Made by a program: the position numbers and the translations under genes. The notes beneath the pieces are model-generated. The model made no database searches and was not told the origin of the DNA. It worked only from the letters and a program-made list of their open reading frames with translations. 64,000 nt of DNA, taken from contig OY970315.1 in NCBI GenBank assembly GCA_963716525.1, positions 744,001-808,000 of the forward strand. The letters run 5' to 3'. The DNA is from JBBREP01 sp963716525. Lineage in GTDB: Bacteria; Actinomycetota; Acidimicrobiia; IMCC26256; PALSA-610. Shown here in pieces: positions 45,154 to 53,703 of the stretch; the stretch's first letter is position 1; each line of letters begins with the position of its first letter.

Positions 45154-46554
45154 TCAGCCGACGGCACCCTCCATGTTGAGCTCGATGAGACGAGACAGCT
45201 CGACCGCGTACTCCATCGGCAGCGTCTTGACGATCGGCTCGATGAAGCCGTTGACGATCATCGCCGTCGCCTGCTGCTCGGTGAGCCCGCGCGACATCAG
45301 GTAGAAGAGCTGGTCGTCGCCCACCTTCGAGACGGTGGCCTCGTGGCCGATGCGGGCGTCCTGCTCCTCGACCTCCATGTACGGGTAGGTGTCGCTGCGC
45401 GACTCGTCGTCGAGGATCAGCGCGTCGCAGCGGACGTGCGCCTTGGTCTTCGTGGCGCCGGGTTCCACGCGCACCAGACCGCGGTAGGTGGTGCGGCCGC
45501 CGTCCTTGCTGATCGACTTGCTCTCGATGATCGACGTGGTCTCCGGTGCCGCGTGGGTCATCTTGGCGCCCGCGTCCTGGTGCTGGCCCGGGCCGGCGTA
45601 CGCCACCGAAAGCACCTCGCCGTGCGCCTTCGGACCGGCGAGCACGACGGCCGGGTACTTCATCGTGAGCTTCGAGCCGAGGTTGCCGTCGATCCATTCC
45701 ACCCGGGACTCGGCCTCGGCCCTCGCGCGCTTGGTGACGAGGTTGTACACGTTCGGCGACCAGTTCTGGATCGTGGTGTAGCGGATGTGCGCACCGGGCT
45801 TGGCGATGAGCTCGACCACTGCCGAGTGCAGCGAGTCGGTGGAGTACACGGGCGCGCTGCAGCCCTCGACGTAGTGCACCGAAGCGCCCTCGTCGGCGAT
45901 GATCAAGGTGCGCTCGAACTGACCGGCGTTCTCGGAGTTGATGCGGAAGTAGGCCTGCAGCGGCTGGTCGAGCTGCACACCCGGCGGCACGTAGATGAAG
46001 CTGCCACCGCTCCACACCGCGGAGTTCAGCGCCGCGAACTTGTTGTCGCCCGGCGGGATGACGGTACCGATGTGCTTGCGCACGATGTCGGGGTGCTCGC
46101 GCACCGCCTCGTCCATGCTGCAGAAGAGCACGCCCCGCTTCGCGAGGTCGTCACGATTGCGGTGGTACACAGTTTCGCTTTCGTACTGTGCAGAGACGCC
46201 GGCGAGGAACTTGCGCTCGGCTTCGGGGATCCCGAGGCGCTCGTAGGTGCTCCGCACGTTGTCGGGCAGCATGTCCCAGTCGGACACCATCTCGTCGGTG
46301 GGCTTGATGTAGTAGAAGATGTCGTCGAAGTCGAGGTTCGGCATGTTCTGCGCGAACCAGTCGAGCATGGGCTTGCGCTCGAACCGCTTGAACGCACTCA
46401 GGCGGAACTTCGTCATCCAGTCGGGCTCGCCCTTGTGGCGCGAGATGTCGGCCACGCCCCCGGGCGAGATGCCCTTCCTGGGCCGGTAGACGAACTCGTC
46501 ACCGTCGTTCCATCCGAGCTTGTAGGCGCCCAGGTCGATGTCGGCCGTCGCCAT
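45154..46554 (-). CDS. sufB: Fe-S scaffold component SufB
   Basis: 466 residues, intact and highly conserved: YKLGWNDGDEFVYRPRKGIS, KPMLDWFAQNMPNLDFDDIF YYIKPTD, NSAVWSGGSFIYVPPGVQLD, VHYVEGCSAPVYSTDSLHSA (Cys of the cluster site), IESKSISKDGGRTTYRGLVR and HEATVSKVGDDQLFYLMSRG. It builds nascent clusters with SufD and SufC. I chose the ATG at 46554 because GGAGAGGAGAGC, a strong Shine-Dalgarno, is right upstream; a start at 46575 lies in the Shine-Dalgarno region. This operon has a leader of about 85 nt, unlike most genes here. Confidence 0.95.
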   Translation of the reverse strand: MATADIDLGAYKLGWNDGDEFVYRPRKGISPGGVADISRHKGEPDWMTKFRLSAFKRFERKPMLDWFAQNMPNLDFDDIFYYIKPTDEMVSDWDMLPDNVRSTYERLGIPEAERKFLAGVSAQYESETVYHRNRDDLAKRGVLFCSMDEAVREHPDIVRKHIGTVIPPGDNKFAALNSAVWSGGSFIYVPPGVQLDQPLQAYFRINSENAGQFERTLIIADEGASVHYVEGCSAPVYSTDSLHSAVVELIAKPGAHIRYTTIQNWSPNVYNLVTKRARAEAESRVEWIDGNLGSKLTMKYPAVVLAGPKAHGEVLSVAYAGPGQHQDAGAKMTHAAPETTSIIESKSISKDGGRTTYRGLVRVEPGATKTKAHVRCDALILDDESRSDTYPYMEVEEQDARIGHEATVSKVGDDQLFYLMSRGLTEQQATAMIVNGFIEPIVKTLPMEYAVELSRLIELNMEGAVG

Positions 46555-46633
46555 GGCAGCTCTCCTCTCCAGCAAACCGTCCCGAGGCCGGGGCGGCGAT
46601 CAGGGTGGATCAGGGCGCCGGGGGTGCGGCGCC

Positions 46634-46678
46634 AATTTCCACTACGCCCATAGTAACAATTACCCCTGGCCGTCCCAA
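46634..46678 (-). promoter_or_regulatory. sufB promoter TTGGGA-17-TACTAT with overlapping palindrome
   Basis: On the minus strand TTGGGA (46678-46673) and TACTAT (46655-46650) are 17 bp apart. The -10 lies within a 28-bp symmetric element (46634-46661), AATT-N3-ACTA-N6-TAGT-N3-AATT. It resembles the palindrome before the other suf operon, which suggests one regulator for both. No suf-type regulator gene is present nearby. Confidence 0.6.
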
Positions 46679-46694
46679 TCCCAGGAGGGCGAGA

Positions 46695-49600
46695 TCAGCC
46701 GCCGGGGCCCGCCGTGGTCGTGGGGGCGGGCGCCGCCGTCGTGGTGGTGCGCGGCGCCGTGGTGGTGGATCCCGGGGTGGTGGGCGGCGTGGAGGTGGTG
46801 GGCGGCGTGGAGGTCGGGGTGGAGGTGCTGGGAAGCTGCGCGATCAGGTCCAGCAGATTCTGCAGGTCCTGACCCGCCTTCACCACGTCGGCATTCTTCA
46901 GATCGGCCTCGTAGGCCGCGGCGGCGGCCTGGATCTTGGCGGTGAGCTCGGTGGGCACACCGCCGCCCGGTTTGCCGCCCGGTTTGCCGCCCGGTTTGGT
47001 GGTGGTGGTCGAACCCCCGCCCGTGAGCGTGTCGCCCACCGCGACGGCGGCCGACGCGCCGCTGAGCAGCGCCGCACGGTCGTTGGAGAACGCGGCGAGG
47101 AACGTGAGGCGGGGGAAGGTGGTGGCGCCAGCCGGCTGCACGTACACCGGCTGCACATACGCGATGGAATTGCCGAGCGGCAGGAGCTGCACGGTGCCGA
47201 GCTGCACTGTGGAACCGTGCTGGTCGAGCAGCGAGAGCTTGCTCGAGATGCTCTGGTCGGCCTGGATCTGGTTCGCGGCGAGGAACGGCGAGGCGACGGG
47301 CGCGTTGCCCGACGCCACCTCGTACACGACGAGCTTCCCGTAGCTACCGCCGCCGCTCGGGTCGAAACCGTCGCTGCGCGCGGCCACGAACGACGAGAGC
47401 TGGTTGTCGGTGCCGCCCGACGGGCTCGCGGGTACGAACGCGCGCGTCAGCACGAAGGACTGCGTGCCGGCTTTGTCGCCCGGTAGGTGGAGCATGAAAT
47501 ATTGGGGACGCGCCCGTGGCCCCGACGACTGCACCCGACCCGAGGCGGGAGTGGTGCCGCTACCCGACCCGCCGACACGCAAGTTCGGTTGCGGCGACAC
47601 GGCCCACTGGTCGCTGCCGCTGTACCACCGGTTGGGATCGGTGGTGTGGTACAGGGAGTACTGCTCGGTCTGCACTGCGAACAGGTCCGTCGGGTAGCGC
47701 AGGTGCTCCGCAAGCCCGGCAGGCATCTTCGACGCGTCGGTGAACATCCCGGGGAACGCCTTCCTCCAGGCGTGCAGGATCGGGTCCTTCTTGTCGACCG
47801 CGTACAGCTTCACCGAGCCGTCGTAGGCACTGACCACTGCCTTCACGCTGTTGCGCACGTAGTTGACGCCGCCACCCAGGCCCCCGCTCGGGTCGTTGCT
47901 GTTGCTGCGCGCGTGCTGGCTGTAGGGATAGGCGTCCGTGGTGGTGTAACCGTCGACCACCCACACCATGCTGTGATCGGGCAGGATCGCTGCGTACGGC
48001 TGGCTGTCGAAGGTGAGGAACGGCGCAGCCTTCCTGAGCCGCGACTCCACGTCGCGCACGTAGAGCACGCGCGAGTTGCTCGTCAGCCGGTCGGAGAACA
48101 GGAGGTTGATGTCGCCGAATCGCGCCGCGAACGCGGCCTTGCGCAGGAAGCTCGACACCGCCACCCCGGTCGTCGGGTGGCTCGACACCGTCTTCTCGCT
48201 GCGGTTCGCACCGCCCTCGACCTCGCCGCTCTTGGTGTCGACCACCGCGTAGCCGCCCAGGTTCGTGCCGAAGTAGACGCCCGACGGGTCGGGCTTCAGC
48301 GCCTGGTCGCCGGTGGGTGGGATGTCCCTGAGGTTGTAGGTCGGGTCGAACCCGTTGTTGCTGCCCGTGACGCGGCTGCCGTCGACCACCACCCCGCCGA
48401 CGCCGTGCGTGAACACGAGGTGCTCGTTCTGCCACGTGTTGTTGTTGAGCGTGCCGCCGAGCTCACGCGGCGACACGAGCTCGAGCGTGGGCTGCTGCGA
48501 ACCGATCGCGTAGCGGTCGATGGCCACGTTCTTGAACGCGTAGTACGAGAAGAAGGACTGGCGCGCGTTCACCTGGTCGGCGAGTACCTGCGGATCCCAC
48601 ATACGCACGTTGTCGAGCGTCGCCTTGTTGTCGGCTTTCGTGAGGTCGCCCGGCGTGAGGCTGTTGGTATGCAGCTGGTTCACGTCCACGTGCGCGGTAT
48701 CGATGTTGAACGCCGTGCGCGTGGCGGCGATGTTGCGGACGATGTACGAGCGCTCCCGGCTGCCTTCGTTCGGCTTCACGGTGTAGCGCTGCACGTAGGC
48801 CGGATACGCCGTGCCGAGCATGATCGAGATGAACGCCCACAGGCCGGCGGCGATGATCGGCAGCGTCCAGCCCCGCCGCCAGATGTTCACGAGGAACAGG
48901 ACGGCGGCCACCACGGAGATCAGCACGAGGAACTGGAGCGCGGGTAGCTGCGCGTGCACGTCGGTGTAGGTGGCGCCCTCCACCACACCGCGGTTCGAGT
49001 GCACGAGGTCGTACCGACCGAACCAGTACTGCGCGGTCTTCGTGAAGGCCATCAAGGCGAGGATCACCGACAGATGCGCCTTCACCTGTGGTGTGACCCG
49101 CTGGAACGGTGCCTGGAACCGGATGCCGCCGTTCAGGTAGTGGAAGACGCCGGTGACGAGCAGCACGACGATGAACACCACGAAGAGCCACTGGAAGATG
49201 AAGCGCAGGAACGGCAGCTGGAACACGTAGAAGCCGATGTCCTTATGGAACTGCGGGTCCTTGGTGCCCCACGTGACCCGGTTCTGGAAGAGCAACCACA
49301 CCTTCCACTGCGAGGACGCGCCGACTCCGACCAGGATGCCGAACAACAGGGCGATACCGACTCGCATGCGCCGCTCGTACGGCGCGATGAACGTGCGATA
49401 GCGGTCGATGATCTCGTCCTCGGGACCAGTGCTGCGATACTTCGGTCCGAGTTTGTCGGCAACGACGAGGTTCACGAGCAGGAGCACGAACATCACGCCA
49501 CTGAAGAGCAGCGCCGGTTCGACCTTCGCCCACAGCAGCGTGGTCCATGTGCCGCCGAAGCCGAGGTCGTCGAACCACAGCTTGTCGGTGAAGAGCACCG

Positions 49601-49718
49601 CGAGACCGCGTGCGCTCAACAGGAGCACCACGAGCAGGATCGCGACGACGATCAGCGCGACGCGCGGTGCGAAACGCCGCCTCGGCGCGGGCTCGGGCGC
49701 TGTAGGCGGCATGCGCAT
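46695..49718 (-). CDS. UPF0182 family large membrane protein
   Basis: 1007 residues. About seven helices lie in the first 330 residues (VALIVVAILLVVLLLSARGL; FIFQWLFVVFIVVLLVTGVF; FLVLISVVAAVLFLVNIWRR). The typical UPF0182 ectodomain follows: YPAYVQRYTVKPNEGSRERS YIVRNIAATRTAFN, WDPQVLADQVNARQSFFSYY, LVFTHGVGG, LPDHSMVWVVDGYTTTDAYP YS, and AYDGSVKLYAVDKKDPILHA W. The function is unknown. A Thr/Pro-rich tail of about 60 residues follows GGKPGG repeats. TAGCAT 8 nt upstream supports the ATG at 49718. It lies 12 bp before the DivIVA-type gene. Confidence 0.92.
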   Translation of the reverse strand: MRMPPTAPEPAPRRRFAPRVALIVVAILLVVLLLSARGLAVLFTDKLWFDDLGFGGTWTTLLWAKVEPALLFSGVMFVLLLVNLVVADKLGPKYRSTGPEDEIIDRYRTFIAPYERRMRVGIALLFGILVGVGASSQWKVWLLFQNRVTWGTKDPQFHKDIGFYVFQLPFLRFIFQWLFVVFIVVLLVTGVFHYLNGGIRFQAPFQRVTPQVKAHLSVILALMAFTKTAQYWFGRYDLVHSNRGVVEGATYTDVHAQLPALQFLVLISVVAAVLFLVNIWRRGWTLPIIAAGLWAFISIMLGTAYPAYVQRYTVKPNEGSRERSYIVRNIAATRTAFNIDTAHVDVNQLHTNSLTPGDLTKADNKATLDNVRMWDPQVLADQVNARQSFFSYYAFKNVAIDRYAIGSQQPTLELVSPRELGGTLNNNTWQNEHLVFTHGVGGVVVDGSRVTGSNNGFDPTYNLRDIPPTGDQALKPDPSGVYFGTNLGGYAVVDTKSGEVEGGANRSEKTVSSHPTTGVAVSSFLRKAAFAARFGDINLLFSDRLTSNSRVLYVRDVESRLRKAAPFLTFDSQPYAAILPDHSMVWVVDGYTTTDAYPYSQHARSNSNDPSGGLGGGVNYVRNSVKAVVSAYDGSVKLYAVDKKDPILHAWRKAFPGMFTDASKMPAGLAEHLRYPTDLFAVQTEQYSLYHTTDPNRWYSGSDQWAVSPQPNLRVGGSGSGTTPASGRVQSSGPRARPQYFMLHLPGDKAGTQSFVLTRAFVPASPSGGTDNQLSSFVAARSDGFDPSGGGSYGKLVVYEVASGNAPVASPFLAANQIQADQSISSKLSLLDQHGSTVQLGTVQLLPLGNSIAYVQPVYVQPAGATTFPRLTFLAAFSNDRAALLSGASAAVAVGDTLTGGGSTTTTKPGGKPGGKPGGGVPTELTAKIQAAAAAYEADLKNADVVKAGQDLQNLLDLIAQLPSTSTPTSTPPTTSTPPTTPGSTTTAPRTTTTAAPAPTTTAGPGG
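46961..47000. repeat. 12-bp repeat encoding KPGG
   Basis: CCGCCCGGTTTG occurs three times in tandem within the UPF0182 gene, encoding GGKPGGKPGG before the Thr/Pro-rich tail. Being in frame, length changes would be tolerated. Confidence 0.75.
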
Positions 49719-49726
49719 CGGGCCGG

Positions 49727-49732
49727 ATGCTA
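49727..49732 (-). promoter_or_regulatory. -10 hexamer TAGCAT, leaderless start
   Basis: On the minus strand TAGCAT ends 8 nt before the ATG at 49718. It overlaps the stop codon region of the upstream DivIVA-type gene. Confidence 0.4.
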
Positions 49733-51571
49733 CTGGTGGGCTCCCGCGGCCCCGGTTCGGACCTCCAGCACGCACCGGCAGCCAGGATGTGCCGGTGGAA
49801 ACTCCTGCCCGGTGGGGAACGCCTCGCCCTTGGTGATCGCTTCGAGGGCGTTGTCGGCGCAGTCGGCGCAGCAACGTGGTTGCGCGAGCACCCAGTGCAG
49901 CTCGGCCTGCTCGGGCGCCGCGTCGAACACACCTCGCGCGTACGCACCGCGCACCGCGTCCTCCAGGCGCGCCTCGAGGTCCTGCGACTTCCACTCGCGA
50001 TAGCGCGCGCTCACCCGCTCGGGCGTGCCCTCGGCGTCGTGGTGGTCGATGGCCGCCACGAGCCGCTCGCGCAGCGTGGCCAGCAACACCGCCGTGTTGC
50101 GCTGTGCGAGGTCGTCGGGCACGTCGATCGTGGCCGCCTGGTCGGTGTCGACGTCGCGCCGGCCCGCGATGTACGCGCGTGCCAGCGCATCGCCGATCAC
50201 CGTCTTCCATGCCGCGACCTGCTCGTCGTCGGGCGGTAGCACGGCGTCGGCGCGCGGCCGGCCCTTGTGACGGCGGAGCGCATCGAGCACACGGTTCTGC
50301 TCGTCCTGCAGCGCGCGCTTCGCACGCTTGGCGCCGCTCGCGAGCACCGGTGCGAGCGCGGCCGACGCGCGGTCGAGCGGGCCCGCACGTGCTTCCGCGA
50401 CCGCGGCGTGCGCGGGCTCGGCGGTGGCGGTGGCGGCAGGCGCGACCTCGGCGTGCGCGTCCGGGGCCGCCGCGGCTTCGGACGGGGCGGCGGGTGCGGG
50501 CTCTTCGGCCTCGGCGCGGATCCGAGCGAACAGATCGCCGACCACAGGACCACCTTCAGCACCCTCGGCGGCACCGAGTTGTTCGGGTTGCTCGGGTTGC
50601 TCGGGTTGCTCGGGTTGCTCGGGTTGCTCCGGTTGCTCGGGTTGCTCCGGCGGTTCCGGCGGTTCCGGCGGTGCGAACTGTTCCGGTTGCCCTGCCGGTT
50701 CCGGCGCCGTCGACGCGGCCTCGGGCGCCGTGTACTCGGCGTCGGGCTCGAGCGACTCGGCCAGCTCGGCCGATGCGGCATCGCCCACGTCGGGGTGCAA
50801 CGCCGCTTCGATCTCGGCCTCGTCGAGCGCCCGTGGCCGCGACTGCGCGAAGCGCGCCTCCACCGACGCGAGCGTGTCGGTTGCGTCGAGGAACGTGCGC
50901 TTCACGACCCGGTACGCGTCGAGCAGGTGATCACGACCCGCGCGCAGCTCGGCGACCTGCGCCTGCAACAGGCCACGCCGGTGCGCGAGATCGGCGAGCA
51001 TGCGCTCGCGCACCGCCCGCGCCTCGTCGACCATGGCCCGGCCGCGCACCTTCGCCTCCTCGAGCTCGGCGTCGACCTGCTGGCCCACGTCCCGGCGGCG
51101 TTCCTCCGCCGCTTCCTCCGCACGCGCGAGCGTCTCGGCCGCGAGCGCGTCGGCCTCACGTGTGCGCGCGTCGAGCAGATCGTGCGCTTCGGTGCGCACC
51201 CGCTCTGCTTCTTCCTGCGCCTCCACGCGTAGTCGCGCCGCGGTCTCCTCGGCCCGGGTGCGGATGTCCTTCGCCGCTTCACGCGCGTTGCGGAGCAGCT
51301 TCGTGGTCTCCTCGCCGAGCGCCTCGAGCATCGCCCCTTCGTCGAGCGGCGCGGCGTCGTCGGGCGCGCTCCGGCGCGCTTCGAGCTCGCGCTCGAGCTC
51401 GGCGATGCGGTCGCCGGCGTGCACCAGCTCGTCGGCGACGCGCTGGAGGAAGCTCCGCACCTCGGACTCGTTCAGGCCGCGGAACGCGGTCGAGAACGCG
51501 CGCGTGCTGACGTCCTCGGGTGCCAATCGCGCCGCACTCGGCGTGGAGCCTCGACGTTCGGGTTCCGCCAT
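49730..51571 (-). CDS. DivIVA-domain coiled-coil protein with phage-head-type C-terminal motif
   Basis: 613 residues in four parts. Residues about 21-50 form a DivIVA membrane-targeting motif (VSTRAFSTAFRGLNESEVRS FLQRVADEL). Residues about 50-270 are a long coiled coil (EEAERVRTEAHDLLDARTRE). Residues about 300-331 are PEQ repeats. The C-terminal part is helical and ends with CCADCADNALEAITKGEAFP and PPAHPGCRC, matching the C-x2-C plus PPxHPxCRC ending of phage Mu gpF/SPP1 gp7-type head proteins. The ATG at 51571 has GAGGAG upstream. The N-terminus suggests polar or septal scaffolding; the C-terminal motif suggests a metal-binding fold. This is an unusual combination. Confidence 0.75.
   Translation of the reverse strand: MAEPERRGSTPSAARLAPEDVSTRAFSTAFRGLNESEVRSFLQRVADELVHAGDRIAELERELEARRSAPDDAAPLDEGAMLEALGEETTKLLRNAREAAKDIRTRAEETAARLRVEAQEEAERVRTEAHDLLDARTREADALAAETLARAEEAAEERRRDVGQQVDAELEEAKVRGRAMVDEARAVRERMLADLAHRRGLLQAQVAELRAGRDHLLDAYRVVKRTFLDATDTLASVEARFAQSRPRALDEAEIEAALHPDVGDAASAELAESLEPDAEYTAPEAASTAPEPAGQPEQFAPPEPPEPPEQPEQPEQPEQPEQPEQPEQPEQLGAAEGAEGGPVVGDLFARIRAEAEEPAPAAPSEAAAAPDAHAEVAPAATATAEPAHAAVAEARAGPLDRASAALAPVLASGAKRAKRALQDEQNRVLDALRRHKGRPRADAVLPPDDEQVAAWKTVIGDALARAYIAGRRDVDTDQAATIDVPDDLAQRNTAVLLATLRERLVAAIDHHDAEGTPERVSARYREWKSQDLEARLEDAVRGAYARGVFDAAPEQAELHWVLAQPRCCADCADNALEAITKGEAFPTGQEFPPAHPGCRCVLEVRTGAAGAHQ
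50578..50672. repeat. 9-bp repeat encoding PEQ/PEP
   Basis: GTTGCTCGG-type 9-bp units repeat about ten times with small variants (CGGTTCCGG), encoding PEQPEQ and PEP on the minus strand. It forms a flexible spacer between the coiled coil and C-terminal domain. Confidence 0.85.
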
Positions 51572-51667
51572 GGCGCTCCTCGATGCTCGCCGGGGTGCCC
51601 GGTTCACCGGCGCTCGGCTGTGACCACTGTGACTGGAGTGAATGGTACGGCGTCGTCGCGACGCGCG

Positions 51668-52852
51668 CTACTGCGCAGCCGCGGTCGCCGGCAGCGGGTC
51701 ACCGCCGTCGGCGACGAGCGCGCGCAGCGCCTCGTCGAGGGTCTTCACCGGGATCACCTTCACGCCCTTCGCGGCCTTCTTCGCCGCGGCGAGGTCGTCG
51801 TTGCAGCGCGCGCGGTCGCGTGCATCGGCGTCGGTGCACGCCGGCACGATGAACATCTGCACGCCGCGCCGGCGGGCCGCGACCGCCTTCAGGCGGATCT
51901 CACCGATCTCCCCGACGCTCGCGTCAGCGTTGATCGTGCCCGTCACCGCGATCTTCTGACCGCCGGTGAGGTCACCCTTCGTGAGCTCGTCGAGGAGCGC
52001 GAGCGTCATCGCCAGCCCGGCCGACGGGCCGCCGATGTCGGCGGTGTCGATCGTGAGCTTCACCGGGTACACGAAACGCTCGGCGACGTACACACCGATG
52101 AGCGGTGCACCGGTCTGCTGATCCTTCACGAGCTTCACCGACCGGCTCAGCCGCTGAGTACCCCGGTCGAACCCGATATCGACGACGTCACCCGGCTTGT
52201 GCTTCGCCAGCGCGGCGTGCAGCGCGTCGGGCGTGTCGGTCGAGTGACCGTCGACACTGCGGATGACGTCGTTGCAGCGCAGGATGTCGGCGGCCGGGAC
52301 CCCACCGCTCACCTGCTGGATGAGGACACCGGGCCGTGTCGTGACCTTGTACCCGAGCTTGCGCAGGGCGACGAGCTTCGCCGTGGCCTGCGAGTCGGTC
52401 ATGTCGCACACGTCCTGCAGCGGGCTCGTGCCGGGCGACGGCGGTGGCCGGCGGAGCAGGTCGGCGTCGCCCGGGAAGGTCTTGGCCCAGAGGTACTGCC
52501 ACTCGTTGAGGTTGCTCCGCTCGCGGACGAACACGAGCAGCACCTGGCCCTTCGGCGTGTAGTGCGCCGCGCCTTGCACGCCGATGAGCGGGCCCACCGC
52601 CTCGGCGTCGCCGGGCAGGAACTCGTCGTAGCCGGGATGGTGGACGAAGCCCCACACGCCGACGCCGGCCACGAACACGGCGAGCACGGTGACGAGCGCG
52701 ACGACGACCGTCGCGGCCGGGCTCCGCCGCCGGCGGCCGGGCGGTGCCGGCGGGGGCCCACCGGGCGGTGGCGGCGGCGCACCGCCGGCGACTGGGCCCG
52801 CGAACGCCGGTTCGAAAGGGTCGGGCGGTGCCGGGTCGTCGTGCTCATCCAC
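51668..52852 (-). CDS. PDZ/Lon-type (S16) membrane-anchored protease
   Basis: 394 residues from GTG 52852. A Pro-rich cytosolic N-terminus, one helix (ATVVVALVTVLAVFVAGVGV WGF), a PDZ-like region (GVLIQQVSGGVPAADILRCN DVIRSVDGHS) and a C-terminal Lon S16 domain with the catalytic Ser in IGGPSAGLAMTLALLDELT and Lys in EIRLKAVAARRRGVQMFIVP. This is the YlbL-type architecture of extracytoplasmic proteases. GAGGT 10 nt upstream supports the GTG at 52852, though a GTG at 52864 is possible. It is divergent from the HEAT-repeat gene. Confidence 0.9.
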   Translation of the reverse strand: MDEHDDPAPPDPFEPAFAGPVAGGAPPPPPGGPPPAPPGRRRRSPAATVVVALVTVLAVFVAGVGVWGFVHHPGYDEFLPGDAEAVGPLIGVQGAAHYTPKGQVLLVFVRERSNLNEWQYLWAKTFPGDADLLRRPPPSPGTSPLQDVCDMTDSQATAKLVALRKLGYKVTTRPGVLIQQVSGGVPAADILRCNDVIRSVDGHSTDTPDALHAALAKHKPGDVVDIGFDRGTQRLSRSVKLVKDQQTGAPLIGVYVAERFVYPVKLTIDTADIGGPSAGLAMTLALLDELTKGDLTGGQKIAVTGTINADASVGEIGEIRLKAVAARRRGVQMFIVPACTDADARDRARCNDDLAAAKKAAKGVKVIPVKTLDEALRALVADGGDPLPATAAAQ

Positions 52853-52939
52853 GAGCAGGCGCACCTCGATCCGATCCGGACATCGGGACAGCCTGCCACG
52901 CGCACCGCTCGCGCCGGGCGCAACCACTGAAGCGGCACA

Positions 52940-52945
52940 TACGGT
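52940..52945 (+). promoter_or_regulatory. -10 hexamer TACGGT, leaderless start
   Basis: TACGGT ends 7 nt before the GTG at 52953. Confidence 0.45.
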
Positions 52946-52952
52946 CGTCGGC

Positions 52953-53693
52953 GTGTCCGACTTCGGCGTTGCGCTGCACAGCGCGGATCCCCGGGCGCGC
53001 GCCCGCGCGGCCGCCATGCTCGGCCAACCGGGACGCTGGCCGAAGGGCACCGCCGCGGCCCTCACCGATCTCGCCTCCACCGATCCGGCGCCGGCCGTGC
53101 GGAGGGCCGCGCTGCGGTCGCTGCTGCGCCGCGCCCGCCCGGAGCGCGCCACCGCGGGATGGGCGACGGCATGCGGCGACGCCGATGCGGGCGTGCGCCG
53201 TGCCGCCGCGGACGCCGCGGTCGGGTTCGTCGAGCGGCTGCGCGACACGGCCGCGGCGCCGGCCATCACGATCGTGGCGCGCGCGCTCATCGGGCTGCTG
53301 GACGACCCCGCACCGCTCGTCGCCGAGGCGGGCGCCTTCGCGCTCGGCGAGATCGTGGCCGGCGGCACCGACCCCACCGAGCCCACCGACCCCAACGGCG
53401 CCGAGATCGCGAGCAACGCGATCACCACGCTCGTGCGTCACGCCCGCGGGCACAGTGACCCGCTCGTGCGCGAGGCGTGCGTCGCCGCGCTCGGAACGCT
53501 GCGCGCCGCGGCCGTGGAGGGCAGCGAACGCGCGCTGCCGGTAGTGGTCGGCGCAGCGAGCGACAAGCCCGCGATCCGGCGCCGCGCCGTCATCGCGCTT
53601 TCGGCCTTCGACGGTCCCGAGGCCGAGCAGGCCATACGCGACGCGCGCACCGACCGCGATTGGCAGGTCCGCCAACTCGCCGAGGATCTCTGA
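52953..53693 (+). CDS. HEAT-repeat protein
   Basis: 246 residues, all alpha-helical repeats of about 30-40 residues: DPRARARAAAMLGQPGRWPK, DPAPAVRRAALRSLLRRA, DADAGVRRAAADAAVGFVER, DPAPLVAEAGAFALGEIVA, SDPLVREACVAALGTLRAA, DKPAIRRRAVIALSAFDGPE and DRDWQVRQLAEDL. HEAT/PBS-lyase-type repeats mediate protein binding, and no enzymatic residue is visible. It starts at GTG and ends 10 bp from the convergent mreB-like gene. The partner is unknown. Confidence 0.85.
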   Translation: MSDFGVALHSADPRARARAAAMLGQPGRWPKGTAAALTDLASTDPAPAVRRAALRSLLRRARPERATAGWATACGDADAGVRRAAADAAVGFVERLRDTAAAPAITIVARALIGLLDDPAPLVAEAGAFALGEIVAGGTDPTEPTDPNGAEIASNAITTLVRHARGHSDPLVREACVAALGTLRAAAVEGSERALPVVVGAASDKPAIRRRAVIALSAFDGPEAEQAIRDARTDRDWQVRQLAEDL

Positions 53694-53703
53694 GCCGCGA
53701 AGG

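Noticed and set aside
49730..51571. Prophage remnant
   Set aside because: Only the C-terminal motif of one intact gene is phage-like; no integrase, capsid, portal or att-like repeats are nearby.
51621..51638. CRP-type TGTGA-N6-TCACA site upstream of the DivIVA-type gene
   Set aside because: The sequence is a direct repeat of TGTGAC rather than an inverted repeat, so it does not fit a CRP dimer site.
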